NCBI GenBank assembly: GCA_900199505.1
Contig: FZQV01000002.1
Location: 62,001 to 126,000 of the forward strand
Source: Ruaniaceae bacterium KH17
GTDB lineage: Bacteria > Actinomycetota > Actinomycetes > Actinomycetales > Actinomycetaceae
Direction of reading: 5' to 3'
DNA: 64,000 nucleotides
Shown here: positions 1 through 7,725 of the stretch, piece by piece
How positions within the stretch are numbered: position 1 is the stretch's first letter
Layout: every line of letters starts with the position of its first letter
Program-made: the position numbers and the translations under genes
Notes under the pieces: model-generated
Told to the model about the DNA's origin: nothing
What the model saw: only the letters and a program-made list of their open reading frames with translations
Database searches by the model: none

Positions 1-136
1 CGACAAGCGGTACATCGGCGAGTACGCCACCAGCCTCGAGATGGCTGGCGCCTCGATTTCGTTGCTCGAACTGAACGACGATCGCCTCGCGCTCCTACAG
101 GCTCCCGCGAAGTCCCCATTCTTCGAGGAGTCATAG
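1..136 (+). CDS. dhaK: DhaK-family dihydroxyacetone kinase subunit, C-terminal end only
   Basis: Reading from base 2, 44 codons end in a TAG at 134-136. The peptide contains YATSLEMAGASISLLEL followed by a DDRLALLQAP tail, which matches the C-terminal end of the DhaK substrate-binding subunit, where a TSLEMAG-type segment precedes the last strand. The body, including the substrate-binding His, lies outside the window. The stop codon shares one base with the GTG start of the DhaL gene, so the two are translationally coupled subunits of one kinase. Substrate is unknown: the family includes dihydroxyacetone and erythrulose kinases. Confidence 0.85.
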   Translation, partial: DKRYIGEYATSLEMAGASISLLELNDDRLALLQAPAKSPFFEES

Positions 137-750
137 TGGATGGCGCCGTTCTGAAGCAACGCATCTGTGATGCACTCACGGTCCTGATCGAGTCCGAAAA
201 CGAGCTTCGCGATCTCGACCAGGTACTTGGTGATGGCGACTTAGGTATCACTATCGCTGCCGGGTCGAAGGCTGTTATCGCCGCACTCGAGCAGTTGCCC
301 GCTGATACGTCACCGCCAGACATCGCGCGGGCAAGCGCGAAGGCGTTCGCCAACGCGAACCCATCGACGATGGCGGCTCTCGTTGCCGGAGGTCTCTTGG
401 CCGGCTCGAAGACGTGGGCTGGCGTCACGGACGTGACGGTCGCACATGCGCAGGCCTTCGTGGAAGCGGCTACGGCGGGTATCTCGCAACGCGGCAGAGC
501 TCAGGTGGGGGACAAGACGATTGTGGACGGCCTCGATGCCGTCGCGACGGCTCTCGTGGGCGTCTCTGATGCGACAGGGGCAACAGACCGTGCGGTTGCG
601 GCTGCGGCGGATGCCGTAGAGCGAACGCGGGGGCTCCAGTCTCAGCGTGGCCGGGCCTCGTGGTTGCAAGAACGAAGCGTCGGCCACGCCGATCCAGGAT
701 CCGTTGCGCTGGCGCGCTTCTTGGAAGCTTGGCGGGATTCTGCGAACTAG
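136..750 (+). CDS. dhaL: DhaL-family kinase subunit (ATP/ADP-binding subunit of a dihydroxyacetone or erythrulose kinase)
   Basis: This 204-residue protein carries the Mg-nucleotide signature LDxxxxGDGDLG, with Asp28, Asp33 and Asp35 aligned to the metal-binding aspartates of DhaL, and the late segment QSQRGRASWLQERSVGHADPGS typical of the nucleotide lid. In this family DhaL holds the nucleotide that phosphorylates the ketose bound to DhaK. No DhaM phosphoryl donor is visible here, unlike the dhaKLM operon at 16.9-19.2 kb, so an ATP-dependent enzyme is possible. The gene starts on GTG inside the stop of dhaK and meets the lyase gene tail to tail with a 4-bp overlap. Confidence 0.85.
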   Translation: MDGAVLKQRICDALTVLIESENELRDLDQVLGDGDLGITIAAGSKAVIAALEQLPADTSPPDIARASAKAFANANPSTMAALVAGGLLAGSKTWAGVTDVTVAHAQAFVEAATAGISQRGRAQVGDKTIVDGLDAVATALVGVSDATGATDRAVAAAADAVERTRGLQSQRGRASWLQERSVGHADPGSVALARFLEAWRDSAN

Positions 751-1616
751 ATATAAGCTTTCAGGACGCGCTGAATCTCGCTGATTGCCTCGGGGGAAGG
801 TTCTACGTACGCCATGCGGCAGATGCCGTCGGCGACACCGAGGATGCGGTAGGCCTCCTTCATTCGTGCCATGTCGCCACCGATGATCGTGCAGACATCG
901 TCCACGTCAGCCTGCGCCGCGTCGATCTCCGTCTGATCTCCGCTATTGGCCGCGTCAGCCAGTGCTCGGAACGGCTTCGGCGTGACCGAGGAGACGCCCG
1001 AAACCACGCCTTGCGCGCCAGCGTTACCTGCCGCAATGAGATCCTTGTCGGCACCCGTGTAAATGATGAAGTCCTCAGGGACGACCTCGCGATAGGCGGT
1101 GATCGCGTCCAGCGGAAGCTCGCTCACTTTGGTGCCCACGACCGAAGGAAGCTCGGCCAAGCGCTCCATGAGCGCCGTAGAGACCGTCACTCCGGTTCGC
1201 TTCGGGTAGACATATACGAAGAGGGGTAGGCCTTCGACCGCGTCCGAGAGCGCACGGTAGTAGTCGAACACGGCGTCTTCGGAGGCGGGCAGGTAGTAGG
1301 GCGTGATTGCCGCGAACTCTTGTGCGCCAAGCCTTCGAGCAATCCTGGTGAGGCGGACGGCCTCATAGGTGCTCGAATGCCCGACGTGCACGATCGGACG
1401 CAGATGATCCGAAAGCTCTGCCAGGTGCATTTCGACGAGTGCTTCGAACTCATCCTCGTAGACCGCAGGGAACTCGCCCGTTGTACCGAGAACGAACGCC
1501 CCCTCGTTGCCGGACTTGGCGACGTACTGTGAAATCAATCGGCTTCCGTCGAGATCGAGGCTGCCGTCACGATTGAAGCTCGTTGGGATTGCTGTGACGA
1601 TATCGCGACGGGTCAC
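747..1616 (-). CDS. DapA/NanA-family lyase (dihydrodipicolinate synthase-like aldolase)
   Basis: The 289-residue protein has the features of the class I pyruvate-dependent aldolase family: GTTGEF near residues 44-49, a TPYYLP loop, YPKRTG (usually YNxPxRTG) and a Lys in VVGTKVSE at the expected Schiff-base position. Members condense or cleave pyruvate with an aldehyde. The usual IK of DapA is replaced by TK and YNxP by YVYP, so true lysine biosynthesis is unlikely. Its place beside a carboxylate transporter and dhaKL suggests cleavage of a 2-keto-3-deoxy acid to pyruvate plus an aldehyde; this is inference. Start is GTG with AGGAAAGGA about 7 nt upstream. It follows tctA with a two-base gap. 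Confidence 0.85.
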   Translation of the reverse strand: MTRRDIVTAIPTSFNRDGSLDLDGSRLISQYVAKSGNEGAFVLGTTGEFPAVYEDEFEALVEMHLAELSDHLRPIVHVGHSSTYEAVRLTRIARRLGAQEFAAITPYYLPASEDAVFDYYRALSDAVEGLPLFVYVYPKRTGVTVSTALMERLAELPSVVGTKVSELPLDAITAYREVVPEDFIIYTGADKDLIAAGNAGAQGVVSGVSSVTPKPFRALADAANSGDQTEIDAAQADVDDVCTIIGGDMARMKEAYRILGVADGICRMAYVEPSPEAISEIQRVLKAYI

Positions 1617-1618
1617 GA

Positions 1619-3202
1619 TTAGTCCTTTCCTGATTCTGTGGGGGTTTCGAGTTCAAGGTGCTTGCGTTCGACGTCTGCAACAACGTCATCGGCAAGGATG
1701 GAGTCTGCGAACGAGCCGCGCTTACCGCCCGACTTCCGCATCTTCGAGATTGCCGGCGAGATGATCGAGATAACGGCGAGGGCAAGCAGAATGATCGCAA
1801 TTGGGCTGACGACTTCGAAGAACGGCTTGCTGGGAAGGATCGCGAGGGTCCGTGCAAGGTTCTGCTCGGCAAGCGGGCCCAGCAGCAGGCCGAGCACGAT
1901 CGGTCCGGCGGGGACCTCGACGCGCTTGAGGATGACGCCGATTACACCCGCCACGAGCATCGTGATCACCGTGGAGAGCCGATTCGTCGTGGCGTACGTG
2001 CCGATGATGCAGAAGATGAGAATTCCACTCCAGAGGTACGGCATCGGCACGTCAAGTAGCTTCACCATCCCGCGCATGCGCATGAGGCTCAGGGCGAGAG
2101 CAAGAAGCGTAGCGAGCACCATGATAATCGCGATCGACACGACTAGATCGGGGCGATTTGAGAAGAGGCTGGGGCCAGGAGCGATACCCCAGATCATCAT
2201 CGATCCGATCATGACGGCCATAACCGAATCGCCCGGGATGCCAAGTGCCATGGTCGTTGTCAATGAACCACCGAGCGTGGCACTCGATGCCGTGTCTGAT
2301 GCGGCGACACCCTCAATCGAACCGCGACCGAAGCGTTCGGGATGCTTTGACACCTTTCGTGCCTGATCCCATCCGATGAGTCCCGCAATATCTCCACCAG
2401 CAGCAGGGACGAGACCCACGCCGATGCCGATGGAACCTGAGACGGCGACAGCTCGCCGCGTCTGCTTCAGCTCGTCCTTCGTGGGCAACCAGCGACCCAT
2501 GCTTGAGATCGGGCGTGCGTTGCTCGCATTGTAGGTGAGGAGCTGATTGAAGAGTTCTGCGATGCCGAAGAGGCCAATGATCACGGCGATGAAGTTGACG
2601 CCTTCGACGAGTTCCAAGCTTCCGAACGTGAATCGAAGATCAGCTGTTGCCGAGTACGTTCCGACCGTACCTAGCATGAGTCCGAAGATTCCTCCAAGTA
2701 TTCCCTTCATCATGGACTTAGACGAGATCCCGATCATGACCGAGATTCCGAACACAACGAGGGCGAAAAGCTCTGGAGACTTGAAGTAATCTCGCGCAAA
2801 ACGCGCCACGGGTACCGCGGCGACCGAGAAGAGAATCATGGACGCAAGGATTCCGACCGTAGTCACGATGGCGGATGTTGTCAGTGCGAGACCCGCTCTG
2901 CCTTGCTTAGCCATCGGATAGCCGTCGAGCGTCGTTGCTATAGATGCAGGCGTACCTGGGGTGTTGATCAGAATAGAGGGGATTCGATCTCCAAACTGGC
3001 CCGCAACGTAGATCGTCAGTAGTACGCAGAGTCCCTGAATGGGCTCAAGAGTCAGTGTGAAACCAGCGGCGATCGCGATGGCCATCGTCATGGTGACGCC
3101 CGGGAACATTCCGACCAACAGCCCGAGGAGCAGTCCAAGCGTCATATAGATAACGGTGGAGAAGTCGAGCAGGGCGTTGACGCCCTCAATAAAGACGCTC
3201 AT
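1619..3202 (-). CDS. tctA: Tripartite tricarboxylate transporter permease, large subunit (TctA family)
   Basis: The 527-residue hydrophobic protein has about a dozen membrane segments and the family's conserved glycine-rich signatures, LGLLLGLLVGMFPGVT near the N terminus and GIGVGLVPAAGGDIAG mid-protein, where the two domain repeats carry the substrate motifs. TctA and TctB form the membrane symporter that takes a carboxylate from the periplasmic-type binding protein TctC. The gene overlaps the 3' end of tctB by 4 bp. The C-terminal ~45 residues are charged and cytoplasmic. Substrate cannot be read from the sequence. Confidence 0.93.
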   Translation of the reverse strand: MSVFIEGVNALLDFSTVIYMTLGLLLGLLVGMFPGVTMTMAIAIAAGFTLTLEPIQGLCVLLTIYVAGQFGDRIPSILINTPGTPASIATTLDGYPMAKQGRAGLALTTSAIVTTVGILASMILFSVAAVPVARFARDYFKSPELFALVVFGISVMIGISSKSMMKGILGGIFGLMLGTVGTYSATADLRFTFGSLELVEGVNFIAVIIGLFGIAELFNQLLTYNASNARPISSMGRWLPTKDELKQTRRAVAVSGSIGIGVGLVPAAGGDIAGLIGWDQARKVSKHPERFGRGSIEGVAASDTASSATLGGSLTTTMALGIPGDSVMAVMIGSMMIWGIAPGPSLFSNRPDLVVSIAIIMVLATLLALALSLMRMRGMVKLLDVPMPYLWSGILIFCIIGTYATTNRLSTVITMLVAGVIGVILKRVEVPAGPIVLGLLLGPLAEQNLARTLAILPSKPFFEVVSPIAIILLALAVISIISPAISKMRKSGGKRGSFADSILADDVVADVERKHLELETPTESGKD

Positions 3203-3729
3203 AGCGGCACCCTTAGAAGAATCCCGAACAGCACATAGATCAGCGCAGAGATTGACAGCGGGTAGATGATCAGGCTCTTGGGCTTACGGTGCCCGTATAG
3301 CAGCATCAGAATGAACACAAACAAGGCGGCGAGAATCGGGAACAACTTGATTCGATACCCGAACATCGCAATCGAACCGACTGACCACAGGACGATGAAC
3401 AGTGCCGTAATCAAGCAGGTGATGAGTAGGCGCGTCAATCCGCCCGGCTGCTGCGGTTCGACGTCTGCACGTGATGACGGCTCACGCGAGATGGCGATGA
3501 CGAGCAGGACCAGGGAGACAGCGATCCCAAGGATGCCGAGCAACTCGGGCCAGAATCGCGCGTCGATCTGCCCTGCGCCAGCTTCCTGCCGAAGTGGGAT
3601 CCGGCGCGCCATGATGTAGTAGGCCGCAGAGAATCCCAAGGCAACAAGTGCAAGCCCGATCTCAAGCGGGCGGGAGGCATGGGAACCTTCGGATGCGGGT
3701 GCGTACTCGTGTTCAGTTTCAACTGTCAT
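3199..3729 (-). CDS. tctB: Tripartite tricarboxylate transporter small membrane subunit (TctB family)
   Basis: A 176-residue protein with four predicted membrane segments, a first one containing GLALVALGFSAAYYIMARRIPL and a hydrophilic loop carrying GQIDARFWPELLGILG, which is the TctB-type signature (ARFFP-like) at the end of helix 1. It partners TctA in the membrane. Start ATG at 3729. It lies between tctC, from which it is separated by a 14-bp perfect hairpin, and tctA, which it overlaps. Confidence 0.9.
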   Translation of the reverse strand: MTVETEHEYAPASEGSHASRPLEIGLALVALGFSAAYYIMARRIPLRQEAGAGQIDARFWPELLGILGIAVSLVLLVIAISREPSSRADVEPQQPGGLTRLLITCLITALFIVLWSVGSIAMFGYRIKLFPILAALFVFILMLLYGHRKPKSLIIYPLSISALIYVLFGILLRVPL

Positions 3730-3744
3730 GAGGTGTCTACCTAG

Positions 3745-3785
3745 CTCAGTAGGGGGCGGGAGCTACACCCACGCCCCCTACTGAG
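3745..3785 (-). terminator. Strong hairpin between tctC and tctB (attenuator or mRNA-stabilising stem)
   Basis: CTCAGTAGGGGGCG (3745-3758) and CGCCCCCTACTGAG (3772-3785) form a perfect 14-bp stem with a 13-nt loop in the tctC-tctB gap. There is no clear T-run, so partial termination or 3'-end protection of the tctC message is more likely than full termination. This would give more binding protein than permease. Confidence 0.7.
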
Positions 3786-3791
3786 TCCGTT

Positions 3792-4751
3792 CTAGCCCAG
3801 GAGTTCCTTGAACAGCGCGAACTGCTCGTTCACGAACTCAGTCCACTCCGCAGAATCGCGGTAGACCACGAGGTTACCCGCGTCCTTCTGGAATTGCTGG
3901 TAGCTGTCGGACTCGACGCCGGTCTTGACCGCGGCTTCAAGCGTGTCCTTGACGTCGTCGGGTAGCCCGGCCGGGCCGTAGATACCGCCCCAGCCACCGA
4001 ACACGACTGCCGAGCCAACTGCCTCTTCAACGGTCGGTACGTCCGGAGCATCTGGGTGGCGCTCATCGTGCATGATTGCGAGGATCGTGACGGCGTCACC
4101 CTGCGCGAGTGCCTCACCAAGACCAGAAACCGATGCATCGACCTCGCCAGAGGCGGCTGCGGATACGGCGGTGGCGCCACCGTCATAGGCGACCGGAGTA
4201 AACGTACCGCCCACGATGTCTGCGAAACCGATTGTTGCGGCCTCCCAGATTGAGCCAGCGCCCGAGTTTGATACCGTCACGCCGCCAGCGTTTGCCTTTG
4301 CGACGAGGTCCTCAAGGGTTGTGATGCCGGAGTTCGCGCCCACCGAGATCACGCCCGGTGCGAGCATGATCTGGCCGAGCAACGTCATGTTCTCTGGCAG
4401 CACATTGGCGCCCTGCGTGGTGTTGAGCATTGCAACTTCGACGGGTGCGAAGCCGATCGTGTAGCCGTCCGGATCCGAGTCGCTCACATACTCCATTGCG
4501 ATTGCGCCAGCTGCGCCAGGCATGTTCTCCGGGATCACGCTGACGCCGAGAGTGTTCTCAAGCTCCGTGGCGAGCGCGCGCGAAGACAGGTCAGATCCGC
4601 CACCAGGGTTCGCCTGAATGATGAGCCTGATGTCCTTCTCCGGGAAGGCGGAATCGGAACCGCCTCCATCCGCAGAGCACGCGCTCATGGCCAGTGCCGA
4701 CGCTGCGAGAGCGGCGGTCAGGGAGAGAATTCGTTTCCTGCTGTGGGGCAT
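3792..4751 (-). CDS. tctC: Tripartite tricarboxylate transporter substrate-binding lipoprotein (TctC/Bug family)
   Basis: The 319-residue product opens with a lipoprotein signal peptide ending ALAMSAC, placing Cys25 as the lipidated residue. The mature part starts with the family motif FPEKDIRLIIQANPGGGSD, followed by ALATELENTLG and a VAYDGGATAVSAAASGEVDA segment, all usual for Bug-type receptors. These bind one carboxylated ligand and deliver it to TctAB. It is the first gene of the tctCBA-lyase transcription unit; a 17-bp palindrome at 4805-4821 lies just upstream and matches a site before the GntR gene. Confidence 0.93.
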   Translation of the reverse strand: MPHSRKRILSLTAALAASALAMSACSADGGGSDSAFPEKDIRLIIQANPGGGSDLSSRALATELENTLGVSVIPENMPGAAGAIAMEYVSDSDPDGYTIGFAPVEVAMLNTTQGANVLPENMTLLGQIMLAPGVISVGANSGITTLEDLVAKANAGGVTVSNSGAGSIWEAATIGFADIVGGTFTPVAYDGGATAVSAAASGEVDASVSGLGEALAQGDAVTILAIMHDERHPDAPDVPTVEEAVGSAVVFGGWGGIYGPAGLPDDVKDTLEAAVKTGVESDSYQQFQKDAGNLVVYRDSAEWTEFVNEQFALFKELLG

Positions 4752-4804
4752 CCTTGCTCCTTTGTACGAAGTCGACGGTGTTGTCGATATCTCTACCCTA
4801 GCAA

Positions 4805-4821
4805 TGTTAACTGTCGACAGA
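4805..4821. promoter_or_regulatory. Candidate GntR operator upstream of tctC
   Basis: TGTTAACTGTCGACAGA lies about 54 bp before the tctC start and differs at only three positions from the 17-mer at 5516-5532 before the GntR gene. The core CTGTCGACAG is a perfect palindrome. FCD-type GntR proteins bind short palindromes of the TnGTnnnACnA kind, so this is a plausible site for the neighbouring regulator. Confidence 0.65.
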
Positions 4822-4843
4822 AAGGGGTTGCGGTAACGATTCT

Positions 4844-5503
4844 CTATCGATCAGCGAGCTCGATCATCATTCGCGAGTAGGCACCTTCGATATGTGCGTC
4901 GAGGATCTGGGTGGCCTTCGCAAGGTCTGAGCTCCGCATCGCGGCAAAGAGGACCTCGTGATCTGCGGCAGCATCGTGCAGATCTTTGTCGTGATTGATC
5001 GTGACTTCGAGCAACGCCGTAAACGTGGGCCGGTACTGGTGCCAGGTGCGCTCGAGCCGCTGATGATCCGCGAGCCGGTAGATCTGATCGTGGAAGTCGA
5101 GATCAGCTTCGAGGAAGCGGGCGTGGTCGTCCTCCTCGGCGGCGGCGAGCATTCGCCCAACTGCGGTCCGGCATTCTTCCCACCGATCGTCATCGGCAAC
5201 GTTCATTGCACGCTTCATGGCGAGCTGTTCCAGCGCCCCGCGCAACGTGTACAGCTCGGTGACGTCCTCATCGGTGAGGCCGGTGACGTAGATACCGCGT
5301 GGCTTGTGAATCTCGATGAGGGACTCAGAGTGTAGTTGGTTCAGGGCATCGCGCACAGAACCACGACTGACAGAGAACTCGTCTGCGAGCCCTTCCTCGG
5401 TGAGCCGAGTTCCATTCGTGAGATCGCCCCGGATTATCCGGTGACGCAGGATAGCCGCGATTTGCTGGCCGAGCGCGGCGGGTCGTTGCAACGTGACTGT
5501 CAT
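4844..5503 (-). CDS. GntR-family transcriptional regulator, FadR/FCD subfamily
   Basis: The 219-residue protein has an N-terminal winged helix (residues ~10-75, with GTRLTEEGLADEFSVSRGSV and the wing IEIHKPRGIYV) and an all-helical FCD ligand domain from ~90 to the end; the motif FHDQIYRLADHQRLERTWHQYR and a late His-containing DHEVLFAAM segment supply the usual metal/ligand residues. Such regulators usually repress the adjacent transport and catabolic genes until a carboxylate or sugar acid binds. Two near-identical 17-bp palindromes flank the gene, one before its own start and one before tctC. Confidence 0.92.
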   Translation of the reverse strand: MTVTLQRPAALGQQIAAILRHRIIRGDLTNGTRLTEEGLADEFSVSRGSVRDALNQLHSESLIEIHKPRGIYVTGLTDEDVTELYTLRGALEQLAMKRAMNVADDDRWEECRTAVGRMLAAAEEDDHARFLEADLDFHDQIYRLADHQRLERTWHQYRPTFTALLEVTINHDKDLHDAAADHEVLFAAMRSSDLAKATQILDAHIEGAYSRMMIELADR

Positions 5504-5515
5504 GGGGCCCTCTCC

Positions 5516-5532
5516 TGTTGTCTGTCAACAGA
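5516..5532. promoter_or_regulatory. Candidate GntR operator between the regulator gene and the ribokinase gene
   Basis: TGTTGTCTGTCAACAGA sits 13 bp before the GntR start and 80 bp before the divergent ribokinase start. With one base to its left it gives the inverted repeat CTGTTG-N5-CAACAG. It agrees with the site at 4805-4821 at 14 of 17 positions, so one regulator could control the regulator gene, the kinase gene and tctCBA. Confidence 0.65.
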
Positions 5533-5612
5533 ATACGCCCAGAGGTCTCCGTAGACTGCTAGAAATAGGTATGGCTCAGTCGAGCCTGTCTGCATCAATG
5601 GAGGTGTCAGCT

Positions 5613-6530
5613 ATGACCGATGTGTGCGTCGTCGGATCGTTCATGATGGATCTGATCGTTCGTTCCCCCCGATTCCCGATACCCGGCGAGACCGTTACGG
5701 GCATCTCTCTTACACCGATGCCTGGTGGCAAGGGATTTAACCAGGCAATCGCTGCGGCGCGCGCAGGGGCGAGTACCGCAATGGTTGGGTGCCTCGGTGA
5801 TGACGCGTACGGCGCGGAGTTCCGCGAGTGGATGCGGCGTGAAGGTGTCGATGCTGAGGGCGTGGCGACCACTACGGTTGCAGGTTCCGGAACCGCGGTA
5901 CCGATTGTTGACGACAGTGGCCAGAACGCGATCGTGATCGTTCCGCAAGCGAATCTCGAGGCCCATGCCGATACTGTGCAAGCGTCCGCCGAGAAGATCA
6001 CGGGGAGCAAGTGCCTGGTGATGCAGCTGGAGATTCCCGATGACGCCAATGTTGAGGCGGCGCGGATCGCACAGGCAGCCGGTGTCCACGTTGTGCTCAA
6101 TCCCGCGCCCTTCCGTGAGCTGTCCCGCGACCTACTCGAACTGGTGGACCTAGTTGTGCCCAACGAGCATGAGCTCGATCAGCTAGCTGAGTCGCTGGGG
6201 ATCGTGCGGGGCGATACGGAAGAGACCGCCCGAGCGGTTCGCGACGCGATCGCCGTGGATCTCGTTGTGACGATCGGTGCCGACGGGGCCCTCGTCGTGG
6301 ACTCCGAGGGTGCAACCACGCATCCAGTCCCCGACGTGAAGCCGATCAACACAGTGGGCGCAGGTGACACATTCACCGGCAACTTGGCTGCAGGGCTCGC
6401 TCGCGGCGCCTCACTGAGAGATGCAACGGAACGCGCCAACATCGCAGCCACGATCTCAGTGACACGTGTAGGGGCTGCCGCCTCCACCCCCACGAGCGAC
6501 GAAGTCGACGCATTTATCAGGGAGAGCTAG
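5613..6530 (+). CDS. Ribokinase/PfkB-family carbohydrate kinase
   Basis: From ATG 5613 (RBS GGAGGT, 7 nt spacing) the product is 305 residues. It has the two PfkB signatures: GGKGFNQAIAAARAGA near residue 36 and NTVGAGDTFTGNLAAG near 245, with the catalytic Asp in GAGDTF. Ribokinase-like length and the GGKG.NQA form fit phosphorylation of a pentose or similar sugar at the terminal hydroxyl. An in-frame extension back to 5493 lacks an RBS and would cross the operator region, so it is not used. The fucU-like gene follows 2 bp after the stop. Confidence 0.9.
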   Translation: MTDVCVVGSFMMDLIVRSPRFPIPGETVTGISLTPMPGGKGFNQAIAAARAGASTAMVGCLGDDAYGAEFREWMRREGVDAEGVATTTVAGSGTAVPIVDDSGQNAIVIVPQANLEAHADTVQASAEKITGSKCLVMQLEIPDDANVEAARIAQAAGVHVVLNPAPFRELSRDLLELVDLVVPNEHELDQLAESLGIVRGDTEETARAVRDAIAVDLVVTIGADGALVVDSEGATTHPVPDVKPINTVGAGDTFTGNLAAGLARGASLRDATERANIAATISVTRVGAAASTPTSDEVDAFIRES

Positions 6531-6532
6531 CG

Positions 6533-6952
6533 ATGCTTAAGGGAATCAACCCACTGATTGGGCCGGATCTGCTGCGGGCACTCGCTGCGATGGGACACGG
6601 CGACGAACTCGTGATTGCCGATCGGAACTTCCCCTCGCACCGAGTTGGGACGCGCGTGGTCGAGTTGCGTGGGCATGATGCGCCCACCGTTGCTGCCGCG
6701 ATTCTTGAGTTGCTGCCGCTCGATCGGGCCGTTGAGCAGCCGGTTCTCCGCATGGGTACGGCCGACGGCGATACCCCACCCGTCCACGCCGAAGTGATCG
6801 CGGTTGCGACGCCGGAGCTGGCCGACGGCCAGTCTGTGGGAGAAGTCGAGCGTTTCGCGTTCTACGAGCGTGCGGCCGGCGCGTATCTCGTCGTGGTGAC
6901 AGGCGAAGACCGCCCTTACGGCGACTTCATCCTGTGCAAGGGAGTCCTCTAG
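6533..6952 (+). CDS. RbsD/FucU-family sugar mutarotase
   Basis: The 139-residue protein matches FucU/RbsD: MLKGINPLIGPDLLRALAAMGHGDEL at the N terminus, with the catalytic-type His in MGHGDEL (His22), VERFAFYERA late, and the C-terminal YGDFILCKGVL. The family speeds anomer exchange of fucose or ribose. The full-length form with FYERA and the GNFILKKG-type end is closer to FucU. It is coupled to the ribokinase-family gene, so the pair should handle the same aldose or ketose. Confidence 0.88.
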   Translation: MLKGINPLIGPDLLRALAAMGHGDELVIADRNFPSHRVGTRVVELRGHDAPTVAAAILELLPLDRAVEQPVLRMGTADGDTPPVHAEVIAVATPELADGQSVGEVERFAFYERAAGAYLVVVTGEDRPYGDFILCKGVL

Positions 6953-6957
6953 CGCGG

Positions 6958-6963
6958 CAGAAT
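6958..6963 (+). promoter_or_regulatory. -10 element for a leaderless SDR transcript
   Basis: CAGAAT ends 6 nt before the ATG at 6970 (spacer GGGGGC). The spacing places the transcription start at the first codon. The G-run could also act as a poor ribosome site, so this example is weaker than others in the window. Confidence 0.45.
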
Positions 6964-6969
6964 GGGGGC

Positions 6970-7725
6970 ATGACTAAACGTGCGCTCGTTTCTGGAGCAT
7001 CCACCGGTATCGGCGCGGCGACCGTCCGCGCCCTGATCGCGGACGGCTGGCAGGTCCTCGCCACCGCCCGCCGCGCCGAGCGGCTCGAAGCGCTAGCCGC
7101 CGAAACCGGATGCGAGTGGGCCGCCGCCGATCTCACCGTGCGCGAGGAGGTGGAGGCGCTCGTGACCGCCGCCGCGCAGGCCGAGTTGAACGCCGTCGTC
7201 CATGTGGCCGGGGGAGCACTCGGTGTGGATCGCGTGGAGGACGCCGATCTGGACCGCTGGCGCACCATGTACGAGCGCAACGTGATCGGCACAGTAGACC
7301 TGACCCGCCGAACTCTGCCGCTGCTGCGCGCCGCGGGTGGGGGAGATGTTGTGTTCGTGACCTCCACGGCCGGTCAGGCCACCTACCCTGGCGGCGCCGG
7401 CTACGTGGCCGCGAAGCACGCCGAGAAGCAGATCGCCACCACGCTCCGGCTGGAGCTCGGGGGCGAGCCGATCCGCGTGATCGAGATCGCGCCCGGCATG
7501 GTCAAGACCGAGGAATTCTCGCTCAACCGGCTCGGTTCGGCCGAGGCCGCCGACGACGTCTACGCGGGTGTCGAGGAACCTCTCGTTGCCGAGGACATCG
7601 CCGAGGCGATCCGCTGGAGCCTGGGCATGCCGAGCCACGTCAACGTTGACCTGATGGTGGTGCGGCCCGTGGCGCAGTCCTCGAATACGGCCGTGGCGCG
7701 GCAGCCGCTGCGCGTCAAGGGCTAG
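6970..7725 (+). CDS. Short-chain dehydrogenase/reductase (classical SDR)
   Basis: The 251-residue protein has the NADP/NAD motif GASTGIG (residues ~9-15), a NVIG structural motif, a catalytic Ser in the VTSTAG strand and YVAAK as the active-site Tyr-x3-Lys. An Arg pair in ARRAERL after strand 2 favours NADP. Length and layout fit YdfG/serine 3-dehydrogenase-like SDRs. Start ATG 6970 is taken because the motif begins at once; an in-frame start at 6934 lies inside the fucU-like gene. It meets the YeiH gene tail to tail with a 4-bp overlap. Confidence 0.9.
   Translation: MTKRALVSGASTGIGAATVRALIADGWQVLATARRAERLEALAAETGCEWAAADLTVREEVEALVTAAAQAELNAVVHVAGGALGVDRVEDADLDRWRTMYERNVIGTVDLTRRTLPLLRAAGGGDVVFVTSTAGQATYPGGAGYVAAKHAEKQIATTLRLELGGEPIRVIEIAPGMVKTEEFSLNRLGSAEAADDVYAGVEEPLVAEDIAEAIRWSLGMPSHVNVDLMVVRPVAQSSNTAVARQPLRVKG

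Noticed and set aside
747-1616. dapA of lysine biosynthesis
   Set aside because: The family motifs are altered (YVYP for YNxP, TK for IK) and the neighbours are transport and kinase genes rather than dapB or lysine genes.
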